Shown: positions 25,292-35,235, numbered from the stretch's first letter. The stretch is 64,000 nucleotides of DNA from Cellulophaga baltica (GCF_900102165.1 NZ_FNBD01000007.1:62001-126000), one strand, 5' to 3'. Notes: generated from the sequence alone by a model not told the origin. A program made the numbers and translations.

Positions 25292-26257
25292 ATGCGCGAG
25301 GCTGCTTTCGTCAAACAAAATAAAGACAAATGGACAACTTTTGAAAATGTCCTAGCAAAGAAAACAGAAATAAATCCTGATGAACTTTCTGACCTTTATA
25401 TTGAAATTACGGATCACTTAAGTTATGCTAAGACCTTCTATCCGCAAAGTAATACTGAATTTTTTCTAAATGCATTAGCAGGTCAAGCCCATAGGCAAAT
25501 CTATAAAACAAAACGAGAATCTAAGAACCGTATTGTACGCTTTTGGAAAACAGAATTTCCGACCATGTTTTACCACCACCAGCGAGAACTATTAATTGCT
25601 TTTCTAGTCTTTGGTTTTTTTGTTGCTGTAGGTGTTTTCTCTTCGGCCAGCCAAGGAGACTTTGTCCGTTCTATTTTAGGCGATGGCTATGTAAATATGA
25701 CTCTTGAAAACATAGAGAACAATGACCCTATGAAGGTTTATAAAGAACAAGGGGAGTTTAATATGTTTCTAGGAATAACGATTAATAATATTAGAGTAGC
25801 CCTCATGGCTTTTGTTTACGGCATATTGCTGGGTGTAGGTACTATCTATGTACTTCTTAGAAATGGTTTAATGCTAGGCTCTTTTCAATATTTCTTTTTT
25901 GAAAAAGGCTTGGGGTGGGAATCTGTAAGAACCATTTGGATACATGGTACTATAGAAATATCTGTAATTATTATTGCAGGTTGCGCAGGCTTAGTCCTAG
26001 CCAACGGCTTACTCTTTCCGGGCACCTACCCAAGAATAGAATCTTTTAAAATGGGCGTAGTAAACGGACTAAAAATTGTAGTGAGTACCATTCCCTTTTT
26101 TGTCATCGCTGGCTTTTTAGAAGGCTTCATTACAAGACACACAGAAATGCCAGATTGGTTAGCTATCTTCATCATCTTAGCTTCCTTATCTTTGATTATA
26201 TTTTATTATATAATTTACCCTATACAACTCCATAAAAAAAACCAACCACATGAATAA
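25292..26257 (+). CDS. SpoIIM-like (DUF95) membrane protein
   Basis: 321 residues from ATG at 25292 (MREAAFVKQNKDKWTTFENV); a longer upstream frame overlaps the divergent RDD start and was rejected. A soluble helical N terminus precedes about five membrane spans, with the family pattern FNMFLGITINNIRVALMAF and IWIHGTIEISVIIIAG. In sporulating bacteria SpoIIM works in peptidoglycan remodelling; here the role is unknown and the context is a MoxR-DUF58 operon. The next gene overlaps by 8 bases. Confidence 0.9.
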   Translation: MREAAFVKQNKDKWTTFENVLAKKTEINPDELSDLYIEITDHLSYAKTFYPQSNTEFFLNALAGQAHRQIYKTKRESKNRIVRFWKTEFPTMFYHHQRELLIAFLVFGFFVAVGVFSSASQGDFVRSILGDGYVNMTLENIENNDPMKVYKEQGEFNMFLGITINNIRVALMAFVYGILLGVGTIYVLLRNGLMLGSFQYFFFEKGLGWESVRTIWIHGTIEISVIIIAGCAGLVLANGLLFPGTYPRIESFKMGVVNGLKIVVSTIPFFVIAGFLEGFITRHTEMPDWLAIFIILASLSLIIFYYIIYPIQLHKKNQPHE

Positions 26258-27146
26258 CCAATTTATAGACTTTAAGCAAAAGCGTGAGCTAGGTGATATT
26301 TTGTCAGATACTTTTGCTTTTTTACGCACACAATTTAAGCCCTTTTTTACCACCTTTTTTAAAATTGTAGGTCCTTATTTGGCCGTGTTTTTAATTAGTT
26401 ACGGATTCTATTTTTCTAGCTTCTCTTCTATTATCGATTTTAATGCGAGTACGGAGTATGGCGTTAACCCTTTTGATGTATTTTCAAGCGTTGCTTTTGT
26501 TATTGCTGCAATTGTTTTACTATTTTCTGGTATTGCCACCTATGTACTTTCACAAGCTACCACACTTTATTACATACAATCCTATACAGAGAATAATGGA
26601 ACTATTAACGATTCAGAAATTAGAAAGAATGTCTACAAGAATTTCTGGAGTTTCATAGGGCTAGGTATTTTAGTGATTTTATCAGTAGGGGTCGCCTTTC
26701 TATTTTGCTGCATTCCTGGAATATTTTTATATGTACCGCTATCCTTAAGTTTTGCTATTATGGTCTACAGTAAACGAAGTGCTACAGACTCTTTTGGCTA
26801 CAGTTTTGATTTAGTCAAAGATTATTGGTGGATGACTTTTGCTACTATTTTTGTGGTAGGTCTTATTGTTACTTTTGCCTCTTACGCTTTTAGTATTCCT
26901 GCTATTATTTACCAATACTTCAAGATGGGTATCTTTTCTGGAGAACTTGATTCAGAAACTATGGACGTAAATTTTATAGACCCCATCTATATCGTACTTA
27001 ATTTAGTTTCTACACTCGCACAATTCTTACTTAATATCATATCGCTCGTTGCTATTACCTTTATTTATTTTGACCTTAATGAAATAAAGAATAATGAAGG
27101 AACTATGGAACGTATTCAAAAATTAGGAGGAGACTTAGATTCATAA
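26250..27146 (+). CDS. Multi-pass membrane protein of the MoxR/DUF58 operon
   Basis: 298 residues with about six hydrophobic spans. The soluble N terminus (QKRELGDILSDTFAFLRTQF) and repeated hydrophobic blocks resemble the membrane domain seen in glycerophosphodiester phosphodiesterase-type proteins, but no catalytic domain is attached. It overlaps the SpoIIM-like gene by 8 bases and is 5 bases from the DUF4129 gene. Proteins of this sort are regular companions of SpoIIM and RDD genes. Function unknown. Confidence 0.7.
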   Translation: MNNQFIDFKQKRELGDILSDTFAFLRTQFKPFFTTFFKIVGPYLAVFLISYGFYFSSFSSIIDFNASTEYGVNPFDVFSSVAFVIAAIVLLFSGIATYVLSQATTLYYIQSYTENNGTINDSEIRKNVYKNFWSFIGLGILVILSVGVAFLFCCIPGIFLYVPLSLSFAIMVYSKRSATDSFGYSFDLVKDYWWMTFATIFVVGLIVTFASYAFSIPAIIYQYFKMGIFSGELDSETMDVNFIDPIYIVLNLVSTLAQFLLNIISLVAITFIYFDLNEIKNNEGTMERIQKLGGDLDS

Positions 27147-27151
27147 ATTCT

Positions 27152-27889
27152 ATGAGCAGACTGCTATTTCTCTTTCTAATTTTCTGTGCTTTTCTAGTAC
27201 CAGTACAGGCGCAGCAAGATTCTCTTGTACGCTATGACGATACGCGTTTAACAGTAAAAGAAATTACAAAAGATGACCTCAGCACCTATCAAGGTGATCC
27301 TGATTTTAATTATGAAGAAAAAGTAAAAGAAGCTTCGTGGCTAGATGATGTTTGGGCTTGGTTTCAAAATATCCTTAAACGCATATTTGAATGGGTCTTT
27401 GGTATAGATGCTGCAGTTGGCCCTTTAGCTTTTTTCTTAAAACTGCTTCCGTACCTTTTGTTATCATTCTTGATATTTCTCTTAATTCGTTTTTTTGTAA
27501 ATACGAATTTGCGCAACCAAAACAACAGTGCAACCAATGCCAATAGTGTAGGCTTATCTGAAGAAGAAAATATTATTAAAAATGAAAATATTGATGATCT
27601 TATTGCTAATGCCGTTGCTAATAAAGAGTACCGCTTAGCCATTCGATATTCATATTTGATGATTTTAAAACTCCTTACGGATAAGAATATGATTCAATGG
27701 GAATTGCAAAAGACCAATTCAGATTATCTAAATGAACTAACCCAAAACCAATTAAAAACACCCTTTAAAGCAAGTACCCGCCTCTATGAATATATTTGGT
27801 ATGGTGATTTTACGATAGATGAACCCAAGTATCAAAAAGCTGCCTTAGCTTTTGCTACTTTAAAAAAGAGCATCAATGAAAATTCGTAA
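27152..27889 (+). CDS. DUF4129 domain membrane protein
   Basis: 245 residues: a signal peptide (ending VPVQAQ), an amphipathic tryptophan-rich stretch (WLDDVWAWFQNILKRIFEWV), one membrane span near residues 90-112, and the C-terminal DUF4129 domain with EYRLAIRYSYLMILKLL and YEYIWYGDF. DUF4129 is often fused to transglutaminase-like domains in other bacteria; here it is alone. It overlaps the DUF4350 gene by 14 bases. Confidence 0.85.
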   Translation: MSRLLFLFLIFCAFLVPVQAQQDSLVRYDDTRLTVKEITKDDLSTYQGDPDFNYEEKVKEASWLDDVWAWFQNILKRIFEWVFGIDAAVGPLAFFLKLLPYLLLSFLIFLLIRFFVNTNLRNQNNSATNANSVGLSEEENIIKNENIDDLIANAVANKEYRLAIRYSYLMILKLLTDKNMIQWELQKTNSDYLNELTQNQLKTPFKASTRLYEYIWYGDFTIDEPKYQKAALAFATLKKSINENS

Positions 27890-29099
27890 GACAAACATCG
27901 TTTATATCATCATAGGGATACTCACCTTTGCGCTCATATTATATCTAGAGTATAATAAGAAAGAAGAAATCAATTGGTTCCCATCTTATGTGGCTCAACA
28001 TAAAATTCCTTATGGGACTAAGGTATTTAATGATATTTTAGAACAGAAATTTACAAAAACTACGCCTATTACGGTACCTCCTTTTCAGTTTCTTGAATCA
28101 AAAGGTACCGAAGAAGAAAGCACGTATCTCTTTATCAATAATTCGGTTTCATTCCAAAAAGTAGAATTGGAAGCTCTTCTTGACTGGACTGCTAAAGGCA
28201 ATACCTTATTTATTGCCTCTTCTAATTTTGAAAAAGAATTATTAGACACCCTGCACTTAGAAACAAAAAGCCTTTTTGGCGATGAAGGTTTGGCGCATGA
28301 ATTTCAGCACCGTTTGGTAAATCCACAATTAAATTCTAAAATAAAATATCAATTTAAAAAAAGTTATAGCACCATGTATTTTAGCCAATTGGATACGCTA
28401 AATACCGTGGTTATCGGAGAAGTATCTAATGGTTCTGGGAGTAATTCAGTTTTTGAAACATACCCCAATAGTGTTCAACAACAATTTGGAGCAGGAAAAA
28501 TTATTCTAACAGCCTTCCCTATAGCCTTTACTAATTACTTTATTTTAAAAGATAATAACAGAAATTACACGGCTGGAATGTTATCGTATATAGATGAAGA
28601 AAAACCAATCTATATAGACGCTTATTATAAAAGCGGCAAAAAATTCTATACGTCTCCCATGTATATATTCTTAAATACAAAAGAGTTAAAATGGGCGTAT
28701 TACATGATTATTATTGGAGCCTTGGTCTACGTACTTTTTGAAGGGAAACGCAAACAGAGGGCGGTACCCATTGTTAAGCCATTACAGAACCAAACTTTAG
28801 CATTCACTAGGACTATTGCAGAAATGTATTATGAAAAGGGAGATCGTAAAGCTATTGCACAACACAAGATAAGTTACTTCTTAGAATACATTCGGTCTCA
28901 TTTTTATTTAAACACCTCTGAAATTAACGAAGACTTTTTTGAAAATCTCGCGGCAAGAACGCATCATGATCCACATGAAATTAAAGACTTGTTTTTAATC
29001 TTCAGCTCAATAAAACACAAAGAATTTATAACAGATGTAGGATTGATACAACTCAATACTGCCATAGAAAATTTTAAAGCAAAAGCTCATGGAAAATAA
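27876..29099 (+). CDS. DUF4350 domain membrane protein
   Basis: 407 residues: an N-terminal span (VYIIIGILTFALILYLEY), an outer domain of about 230 residues, a second span (WAYYMIIIGALVYVLFEG) and a cytoplasmic tail of about 115 residues. The outer part fits DUF4350, which resembles a class I glutamine-amidotransferase-like fold in other reports; no catalytic Cys is obvious here. The gene overlaps both neighbours, so it belongs to one translational unit with DUF4129 and MoxR. Confidence 0.82.
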   Translation: MKIRKTNIVYIIIGILTFALILYLEYNKKEEINWFPSYVAQHKIPYGTKVFNDILEQKFTKTTPITVPPFQFLESKGTEEESTYLFINNSVSFQKVELEALLDWTAKGNTLFIASSNFEKELLDTLHLETKSLFGDEGLAHEFQHRLVNPQLNSKIKYQFKKSYSTMYFSQLDTLNTVVIGEVSNGSGSNSVFETYPNSVQQQFGAGKIILTAFPIAFTNYFILKDNNRNYTAGMLSYIDEEKPIYIDAYYKSGKKFYTSPMYIFLNTKELKWAYYMIIIGALVYVLFEGKRKQRAVPIVKPLQNQTLAFTRTIAEMYYEKGDRKAIAQHKISYFLEYIRSHFYLNTSEINEDFFENLAARTHHDPHEIKDLFLIFSSIKHKEFITDVGLIQLNTAIENFKAKAHGK

Positions 29100-30087
29100 C
29101 GATACCAATACAAACGATCTAAGTTTTGATAACAGAATACCCTTAGAAGATTTAAAGAATGCGGTAGAAGCTATAAAAGCAGAATTGGCCAAAGTAATTA
29201 TTGGGCAAGAAAATTTTATAGAATTATTGATTGTTTCTCTCTTAGTAGAGGGTCATGTGCTTATAGAAGGTGTACCTGGAATAGCAAAAACAGTTACGGC
29301 AAAACTGTTTGCAAAAACGTTACAAACAGATTTTAGTCGTATTCAATTTACACCAGATTTGATGCCTAGTGATATTCTAGGAACTTCTATTTTTAATGTA
29401 AAAACCTCTGAATTTGAATTTAAAAAAGGGCCTATTTTTTCTAATATTATTTTAATAGATGAAATAAACCGCGCCCCTGCTAAAACACAAGCTGCCATGT
29501 TTGAAATCATGGAAGAGGTACAAGTAACTATGGATGGTACTACTTATAAAATAGCCGAACCGTTTATGGTCTTAGCCACACAAAATCCTATTGAACAAGA
29601 AGGCACATATGCGTTACCAGAGGCCCAATTAGACCGTTTCTTGTTCAAAATTAAGGTAGAGTACCCTACATTAGAAGAGGAAATAAAGATCATACAAACG
29701 CATCATGATCGTAAAGGCAGTAAACCTCAAGGATTAATAAACGCGGTGATTTCTCCTGAAAAATTAATGGACTACAAGCAAAAAATTCAAGAGATTGTAG
29801 TAGAAGAAAAAATTATAAAATACATCGCAGAAGTAATTTCTAAAACGCGTAACCATCCTCATTTATATCTAGGAGGTTCTCCAAGAGCTAGTATTGCTAC
29901 ATTAAATGCTGCCAAAGCCTTTGCAGCTATTGATGGGCGTGATTTTGTAATCCCTAATGATATCAAGAGAGCTTTAGTTCCTGTTTTGAATCACAGGGTT
30001 ATCTTAACACCTGAACGTGAAATGGAAGGCATGAGTACCGATAGCGTAATTAAAATGATTATGGAATCTGTTGAGATACCGAGGTAG
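29089..30087 (+). CDS. MoxR-type AAA+ ATPase
   Basis: 332 residues. Walker A GVPGIAKT at 61-68, Walker B IILIDEINRAP, sensor region LATQNPIEQEGTYALPEAQL and the C-terminal lid domain. MoxR ATPases act as chaperones for membrane-bound or metal-containing complexes, usually together with a DUF58 or vWA protein. Here the partner gene DUF58 follows after 71 bases, and the DUF4350 gene upstream overlaps by 11 bases. Confidence 0.95.
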   Translation: MENNDTNTNDLSFDNRIPLEDLKNAVEAIKAELAKVIIGQENFIELLIVSLLVEGHVLIEGVPGIAKTVTAKLFAKTLQTDFSRIQFTPDLMPSDILGTSIFNVKTSEFEFKKGPIFSNIILIDEINRAPAKTQAAMFEIMEEVQVTMDGTTYKIAEPFMVLATQNPIEQEGTYALPEAQLDRFLFKIKVEYPTLEEEIKIIQTHHDRKGSKPQGLINAVISPEKLMDYKQKIQEIVVEEKIIKYIAEVISKTRNHPHLYLGGSPRASIATLNAAKAFAAIDGRDFVIPNDIKRALVPVLNHRVILTPEREMEGMSTDSVIKMIMESVEIPR

Positions 30088-30158
30088 TTGAAATAGCCAC
30101 CAAAAACGGCAGTACACATTACCTTTTTACATTTAAACCTGTAGTTAATTAAGAGCAA

Positions 30159-31490
30159 ATGAATTTTTTAAAATCGTTTTACATACATAATTCCTTTTTT
30201 AGGTATATCGCTATTTTATCAGCGTTATTTATTGTGTCGTACTGGGTAAAATGGCTTTATCCTATTGCCTGGATGACTACATTTTTTCTAATAAGTCTTT
30301 TTGTTTTAGATATTTTCCTATTGTACCGCTCAAAAAAAGGCATCGATGCCAGCCGAATAGCCCCTCAGAAGCTATCAAATAGCGATCATAATACCATCAC
30401 TTTAAATTTTAGAAGTTTTTACCCTTTCAAAGTACTTATCACGATTATTGATGAGCTACCCGTACAATTTCAAAAAAGAGATTTTGAATATCATACGATG
30501 CTTACAAAAGGAGATAAGAAACAATTTGATTACACGGTACGCCCCGTAGATCGTGGTGAATATGTTTTTGGAAATTTAAATATTTTTGTTTCTTCAACCT
30601 TAAAAATGGTAAAACGCAGGTATATATTTCAGAAAGATGAAATGGTTCCGGTATACCCTAGTATTATTCAAATGCAACAGTATGATTTTCTTGCAATGAG
30701 TAATAATTTAACCGAATTTGGGCTTAAAAAAATTCGTAGAATTGGACACACTCAAGAGTTTGAACAAATTAAAGAATATATTGCTGGTGATGATTTTAGA
30801 ACCATCAATTGGAAAGCCACTGCAAAAAGAAGTCAGCTGATGGTAAATCAATACCAGGATGAAAAATCACAACCTATCTATTCTATTATAGATACTGGAA
30901 GAGTCATGAAAATGCCTTTTAACGAGCTTAAATTAGTAGATTATGCTATTAATTCAACCTTAGCTTTTTCTAATGTCGCTTTAAAAAAGAATGATAAAAC
31001 CGGGATGATTTCTTTTTCTAAAAAGATTGAAACTTTTCTACCTGCAGTTCAAAAAATCACCTATTTAAATACTATTTTAGAAAAACTATATAACATCACT
31101 ACGGCCTTTACAGATTCTGATTTTGGTTTGCTCTACGCACATATTAAAAGAAAGGTAAACCACAGAAGTCTGCTTTTATTATATACCAATTTTGAACATA
31201 TTTCTGCCATGCGCAGACAGCTTCCTTTTTTAACCGCTATCGCTAAAAAACATGTATTAGTAGTTATCTTTTTTGAAAATACAGAGTTAAAAGAACTTAT
31301 AGAAACCAATGCAGAAGACATTCAAAGCATTTATCACAAAACAATTGCTGAGAAATTTTCTTTAGAAAAGCGATTAATGCAGAAAGAACTGCAACAATAT
31401 GGTATACAAACCATACTTACAAAACCAGAACACCTTACCATAAACACCATAAATAAATATTTAGAGATAAAGGCGAGAGGCCTTTTATAA
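30159..31490 (+). CDS. DUF58 domain protein, MoxR partner
   Basis: 443 residues. Two close membrane spans near the N terminus (about 16-55) are followed by a beta-rich domain and the DUF58 block EYIAGDDFRTINWKATAKRS. The C-terminal half has the look of a von Willebrand-like fold (IYSIIDTGRVM), with SFSKKIETFLPAV further on. DUF58 proteins are thought to deliver clients to MoxR ATPases. No BatA/BatB genes follow, unlike the aerotolerance (bat) operon of other Bacteroidota. Confidence 0.9.
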   Translation: MNFLKSFYIHNSFFRYIAILSALFIVSYWVKWLYPIAWMTTFFLISLFVLDIFLLYRSKKGIDASRIAPQKLSNSDHNTITLNFRSFYPFKVLITIIDELPVQFQKRDFEYHTMLTKGDKKQFDYTVRPVDRGEYVFGNLNIFVSSTLKMVKRRYIFQKDEMVPVYPSIIQMQQYDFLAMSNNLTEFGLKKIRRIGHTQEFEQIKEYIAGDDFRTINWKATAKRSQLMVNQYQDEKSQPIYSIIDTGRVMKMPFNELKLVDYAINSTLAFSNVALKKNDKTGMISFSKKIETFLPAVQKITYLNTILEKLYNITTAFTDSDFGLLYAHIKRKVNHRSLLLLYTNFEHISAMRRQLPFLTAIAKKHVLVVIFFENTELKELIETNAEDIQSIYHKTIAEKFSLEKRLMQKELQQYGIQTILTKPEHLTINTINKYLEIKARGLL

Positions 31491-31634
31491 CAAACATTTT
31501 GATTGCTTCTAGAGATGATTATCTATTCATTAGAAGCGTTTAAAATCTACTTTATCAATAGAAAATAGTATTAAAATTGAGGATATTAATTATTTAGCTT
31601 TATTTTTAGAACTTAATAATGAATACCTACCATC

Positions 31635-32738
31635 ATGAAAAACACCATAGTAATCTTATTACTTTTTATTGCATCTACCCTACAAGCACAAGAAACGTAT
31701 TTGATGTGGAACGATGTAGACACTCAAAGATTCGGAAAAGAAACTATTTTTAAAACAGATAACAAACCGCTAGAAGGAGCTTATAAAATTGCAGAAAATA
31801 GTGGTGCCTATACCCAAGCTACTTTTAAAAATGGTAAAATGGTAGGTACTAAGAAAGATTTTGATTTTACTGGTAAATTAGAACAAGAAATTACCTTTAA
31901 TGAGAATGGGCAAGCAGATGGCAAAAGCACATCTTACTATTCTAATGGTAAAGTATATGAAGATTTCATGTATAAAAATGGTCTGAAAGAAGGCGAATGG
32001 AAAACCTACACCAATAAAGGAGTTCTTCAAAAAATAGAATCTTACAGCAGTGATTTAAAGAATGGCAAATGGGTTGCACACCTTAAAGATGCTGGTACCG
32101 GAACAAAACTTATAGAAACATCTTACTATAAAGATAATGAAGCAACGGGCAAATGGAATCAAAAAACAGAAGACGGCCGTTTAATCTGGGAAAAAAATTA
32201 CTCCGATGCTAAAGATTATTCTAAAAAGGAATACTTTTCTAATGGGAAATTAAAATCAGAAGAACTTTACAAAGACAATAAGTTAGACGGTATTTGTAAA
32301 TATTACAGCTCTGCAGGAATCATCCTTAGCGAGAAAAAATATGAGGCTAGTTACTTAAAAAATCTAGTTAATTTTTATGCTAATGGTACAAAAAAAGAAG
32401 TGGCAGATTCTAAAGACGGGCACCGTAATGGTCCTTATCAACTATATTCTGAAGATGGCACCCTTATTCTTGAAGGACAGTTTACCATGGGCTACAAATC
32501 TGGTGAATGGAAAAGCTATACAGATGACAAGATGCTCAAAGAAATGTACACTTTTGAGGACAGTAGAAAAAAAGGTCCGGCTAAGACGTATAATGCTGCT
32601 GGTAAAGTTGAAAGTGAAGGTGAATACCTAAACCACGTAAAAACTGGGCTATGGAAGTACTACAAGCTTAACGGAAAGGTTTCTAAAGAAACGGAATACA
32701 AAAATGGAAATATTGTTTCTGAGAAAAAATACAATTAA
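31635..32738 (+). CDS. Secreted MORN-like repeat protein (YwqK type)
   Basis: 367 residues with a signal peptide (ending STLQAQ). At least eight degenerate repeats of about 22-24 residues follow, for example YYSNGKVYEDFMYKNGLKEG and YFSNGKLKSEELYKDNKLDG, with the YxNGxxxxExxYKxGxxxG pattern of MORN_2 repeats. Databases often call such proteins YwqK-family antitoxins; nothing nearby looks like a toxin, so that label should not be taken as function. Probably a periplasmic or surface beta-sheet scaffold. A strong terminator follows. Confidence 0.85.
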   Translation: MKNTIVILLLFIASTLQAQETYLMWNDVDTQRFGKETIFKTDNKPLEGAYKIAENSGAYTQATFKNGKMVGTKKDFDFTGKLEQEITFNENGQADGKSTSYYSNGKVYEDFMYKNGLKEGEWKTYTNKGVLQKIESYSSDLKNGKWVAHLKDAGTGTKLIETSYYKDNEATGKWNQKTEDGRLIWEKNYSDAKDYSKKEYFSNGKLKSEELYKDNKLDGICKYYSSAGIILSEKKYEASYLKNLVNFYANGTKKEVADSKDGHRNGPYQLYSEDGTLILEGQFTMGYKSGEWKSYTDDKMLKEMYTFEDSRKKGPAKTYNAAGKVESEGEYLNHVKTGLWKYYKLNGKVSKETEYKNGNIVSEKKYN

Positions 32739-32750
32739 TTTATAAAGAAC

Positions 32751-32793
32751 AACCACTAAGTACGACAACGGAAATACTTAGTGGTTATTTTTT
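32751..32793 (+). terminator. Rho-independent terminator
   Basis: AACCACTAAGTA pairs perfectly with TACTTAGTGGTT around a 12-base loop and is followed by ATTTTTT, 12 bases after the MORN-repeat gene. Confidence 0.88.
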
Positions 32794-32842
32794 GCTTTAA
32801 AAATACTAAAGCACGCTAATTGTAAGTTATCAGAAATCAACT

Positions 32843-33736
32843 ATGGAATATTTAGAAAAAATAGATTGGCCTTTTATTTGGAGTATAGTAAGAGATACCG
32901 TAATTCCACATTCAGGCACCTTAATTTTTAACACCCTCTTATTTCTATTTTTAGGTTTCGCTATTTCACTTACCTACTCCATAGCCATTGCAAAGAAAAA
33001 ATTACTCAAAAGAAAACCAAAATACTATAACTGGGCTGTGAAATTATACATCCCTATTGTCATACTATCTTTCTTATATGTTTTTGGGCAGATAGGTCTT
33101 ATCCGTGGCATTTATAAATGCTTAGAAAAAGAGAAAACAAACATTGTCACTGGAATCTACACCAATACTCTAGGTTTTGCTTTTGAAACCGAAGAATCTA
33201 AAAATGATTTCATTAGCAAAATACAAGCCACTGCCATAGATACCAAAAACCGGTCTGATGAATTTATCTTTCAATTGAGAAAAGAATCAAAAAATCACAA
33301 CTCTGGCTATTCGCTCGTAGATTCAGGGAAAAATAAAATAGCTGATTATTTAATTACAAAATATGGTACAGACATTTACAAAGCAGGAGTGTATGCCATG
33401 CTTAATCTTGCCGTTGCAAAAGCTGCACATACCAATTTAGATGATGTAATGGCTTACGATGATTTTAGTGCAGGAATGGATTTTCTAATTTCTGTGGGTC
33501 ATAGAGATATTGAAATGGCCGTTTTAGAAAAATTAGACACTTGGTTTACTTCTTTACTAAGTAATCAATATTGGGCCATGGTAAAGTCTTTACTTCTACT
33601 AGCTTTTATTATAGTACTTATCCCTATTGCCGAGTTCTTTATCTATAAACAATGGATTGAACCAAAACTTCTTGAGAAAGAGCTTTTAACGGCGCAAGAG
33701 CATAAACCCAATCCCGTAGGAACTCCTCTAGAATAA
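32843..33736 (+). CDS. Membrane protein of unknown function
   Basis: 297 residues. Three hydrophobic spans: two near the N terminus (about 25-50 and 72-92) and one near 248-270; the central 150 residues are soluble and include an alanine-rich helical segment (YAMLNLAVAKAAHTNLDDVM). The C terminus is proline-rich and charged. No family was recognised. It stands alone after a terminator, and the gene downstream begins 126 bases later. Confidence 0.65.
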   Translation: MEYLEKIDWPFIWSIVRDTVIPHSGTLIFNTLLFLFLGFAISLTYSIAIAKKKLLKRKPKYYNWAVKLYIPIVILSFLYVFGQIGLIRGIYKCLEKEKTNIVTGIYTNTLGFAFETEESKNDFISKIQATAIDTKNRSDEFIFQLRKESKNHNSGYSLVDSGKNKIADYLITKYGTDIYKAGVYAMLNLAVAKAAHTNLDDVMAYDDFSAGMDFLISVGHRDIEMAVLEKLDTWFTSLLSNQYWAMVKSLLLLAFIIVLIPIAEFFIYKQWIEPKLLEKELLTAQEHKPNPVGTPLE

Positions 33737-33862
33737 CCTTGTTGTCTATGCGGCCAAGCTATTATAAGGAAAATATTAAAGATTTACTGGCCCCCATCAT
33801 ATGATATAGTAGATAGTAAAAATCTAAAAAAATAGAATAGTAACAGCATCTAGGAATAGCTT

Positions 33863-34648
33863 ATGAATTTAAAATATACTTTAGGAGCCATCTTGACTAT
33901 TCCATTATTACCTCTTCTATATTTTCAAGGCAAAAAAATTAAAAAAAGTGTTCCAAGGTTACCCGAGGCAAAAAATCCCAAAGGAATTTCAACAACTACT
34001 TCAGAAAAAACGTTTCATTTACTCACTATCGGAGAAAGCACTATTGCAGGTGTGGGTGTAGCTACCCATCAGGAAGGTTTTACCGGTAGTTTAGCTAATG
34101 AGCTAGCTAGCAAATTACATAAGAATATAAATTGGACTGTATTTGCTAAAAGTGGCTATACTGCAAAAAAGGTAGCCAAGAAAATAATTTATAAAATTCC
34201 TGAACAACCTATAGATTTAATTGTTATTGGACTCGGTGGTAATGATGCTTTTGAACTTAATGGTCCAAAAAAATGGAATCATGATGTACGTAATCTTATT
34301 AATAGACTTCAAGTAAGATTCAAAGGCGTTCCAATTATATTTACTAACATGCCTCCCATTAAAGAATTTCCTGCCTTTACAGGCTTAATAAAATTTACTA
34401 TCGGCAATCTTGTAACAATATTAGGAGATGAATTAGAAAAAGTGGTTAAAGATTTTGATAACGTATATTATTATACCCGACCAGTAAGTTCTATAGATCT
34501 TATAAAACGTTATGACCTCAAAATAAGTAAGGCCGATTTTTTCAGTGATGGCGTACACCCGTCTAAAATTACCTATCAAATTTGGGCTAAAGATATTTCC
34601 AATTTCATTCTACAATCTCCAGAAATAAAAAAAGCAATAGGCTTTTAA
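33863..34648 (+). CDS. SGNH/GDSL-type hydrolase
   Basis: 261 residues with an N-terminal hydrophobic anchor (LGAILTIPLLPLLYF). The SGNH blocks are visible: catalytic Ser59 in LLTIGESTIAGVG (GES in place of the usual GDS), a block III GGNDAFEL and the C-terminal DGVHPS with the Asp-His pair. Such enzymes are esterases or lipases acting on acyl groups of small molecules, lipids or glycans. The membrane anchor suggests action at the envelope; the substrate is unknown. Confidence 0.87.
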   Translation: MNLKYTLGAILTIPLLPLLYFQGKKIKKSVPRLPEAKNPKGISTTTSEKTFHLLTIGESTIAGVGVATHQEGFTGSLANELASKLHKNINWTVFAKSGYTAKKVAKKIIYKIPEQPIDLIVIGLGGNDAFELNGPKKWNHDVRNLINRLQVRFKGVPIIFTNMPPIKEFPAFTGLIKFTIGNLVTILGDELEKVVKDFDNVYYYTRPVSSIDLIKRYDLKISKADFFSDGVHPSKITYQIWAKDISNFILQSPEIKKAIGF

Positions 34649-34812
34649 TTTTTTAAACGCTTACACCGTTGGTTCCTCTAGCATAATTTTTAATTTTACA
34701 GAAAGTCAGCGCTTTATGGAGAAAATAACTAGTATTTTTAGTTTTCAGGATTCCAAAATATCCTACAACTAGAATTGTTAACTACCCTAACAATTTGTAG
34801 CACCAAAAAAAA

Positions 34813-35172
34813 ATGAACATACAAGAAGAATTAAACGGCGTTCAAATCTATTTTTCACCGAGAATCCTTACCGCAGTGAATGATCAATATGTGAAAGTAG
34901 CTAAAATTAAAGGCGAAGATATTCCTTGGCACCATTATGAAAATGAAGACGAACTGTTTTTTATCATCTCTGGAGAACTTTTAATGGAAGTTGAAAATGA
35001 ACCCAACAAAATTATGAAAACCGGAGATTTATATGCGGTCCCTAAAGGAATTAACCACAGAGTTTCGTCTAAAGAAGAATGTGCCATCATGCTAATAGAA
35101 ACAAAAACCACCAAACATACTGGTGCTATAGAAACGAACATTACTAAATCAATCCAAGAACAATCCTATTAA
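34813..35172 (+). CDS. Small cupin domain protein
   Basis: 119 residues, a single conserved-barrel cupin. Motif 1 is WHHYENEDELFFIISGELLM (two His and a Glu as metal ligands) and motif 2 is MKTGDLYAVPKGINHRV (His ligand). It probably binds a metal and a small molecule or works as a sugar-modifying or sensor domain; the substrate is unknown. It is 63 bases before the ion channel gene and may be transcribed with it. Confidence 0.87.
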   Translation: MNIQEELNGVQIYFSPRILTAVNDQYVKVAKIKGEDIPWHHYENEDELFFIISGELLMEVENEPNKIMKTGDLYAVPKGINHRVSSKEECAIMLIETKTTKHTGAIETNITKSIQEQSY

Positions 35173-35235
35173 AGCAGCCTTTAGAGATAGGTACTGCTTA
35201 AAAATTAAATAAATCAACCACCAACACCATTTACA

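Noticed and set aside
30068-30150. Peptide-like frame after MoxR (DTEVVEIATKNGSTHYLFTF then a stop)
   Set aside because: Only 25 codons, overlaps the MoxR stop in another frame, no start codon; probably chance.
31500-31545. Weak hairpin after the DUF58 gene
   Set aside because: Arms pair poorly and there is no T run.
31635-32738. Toxin-antitoxin annotation for the MORN-repeat protein
   Set aside because: Signal peptide and lack of a neighbouring toxin make an antitoxin role unlikely; the label is a database habit.
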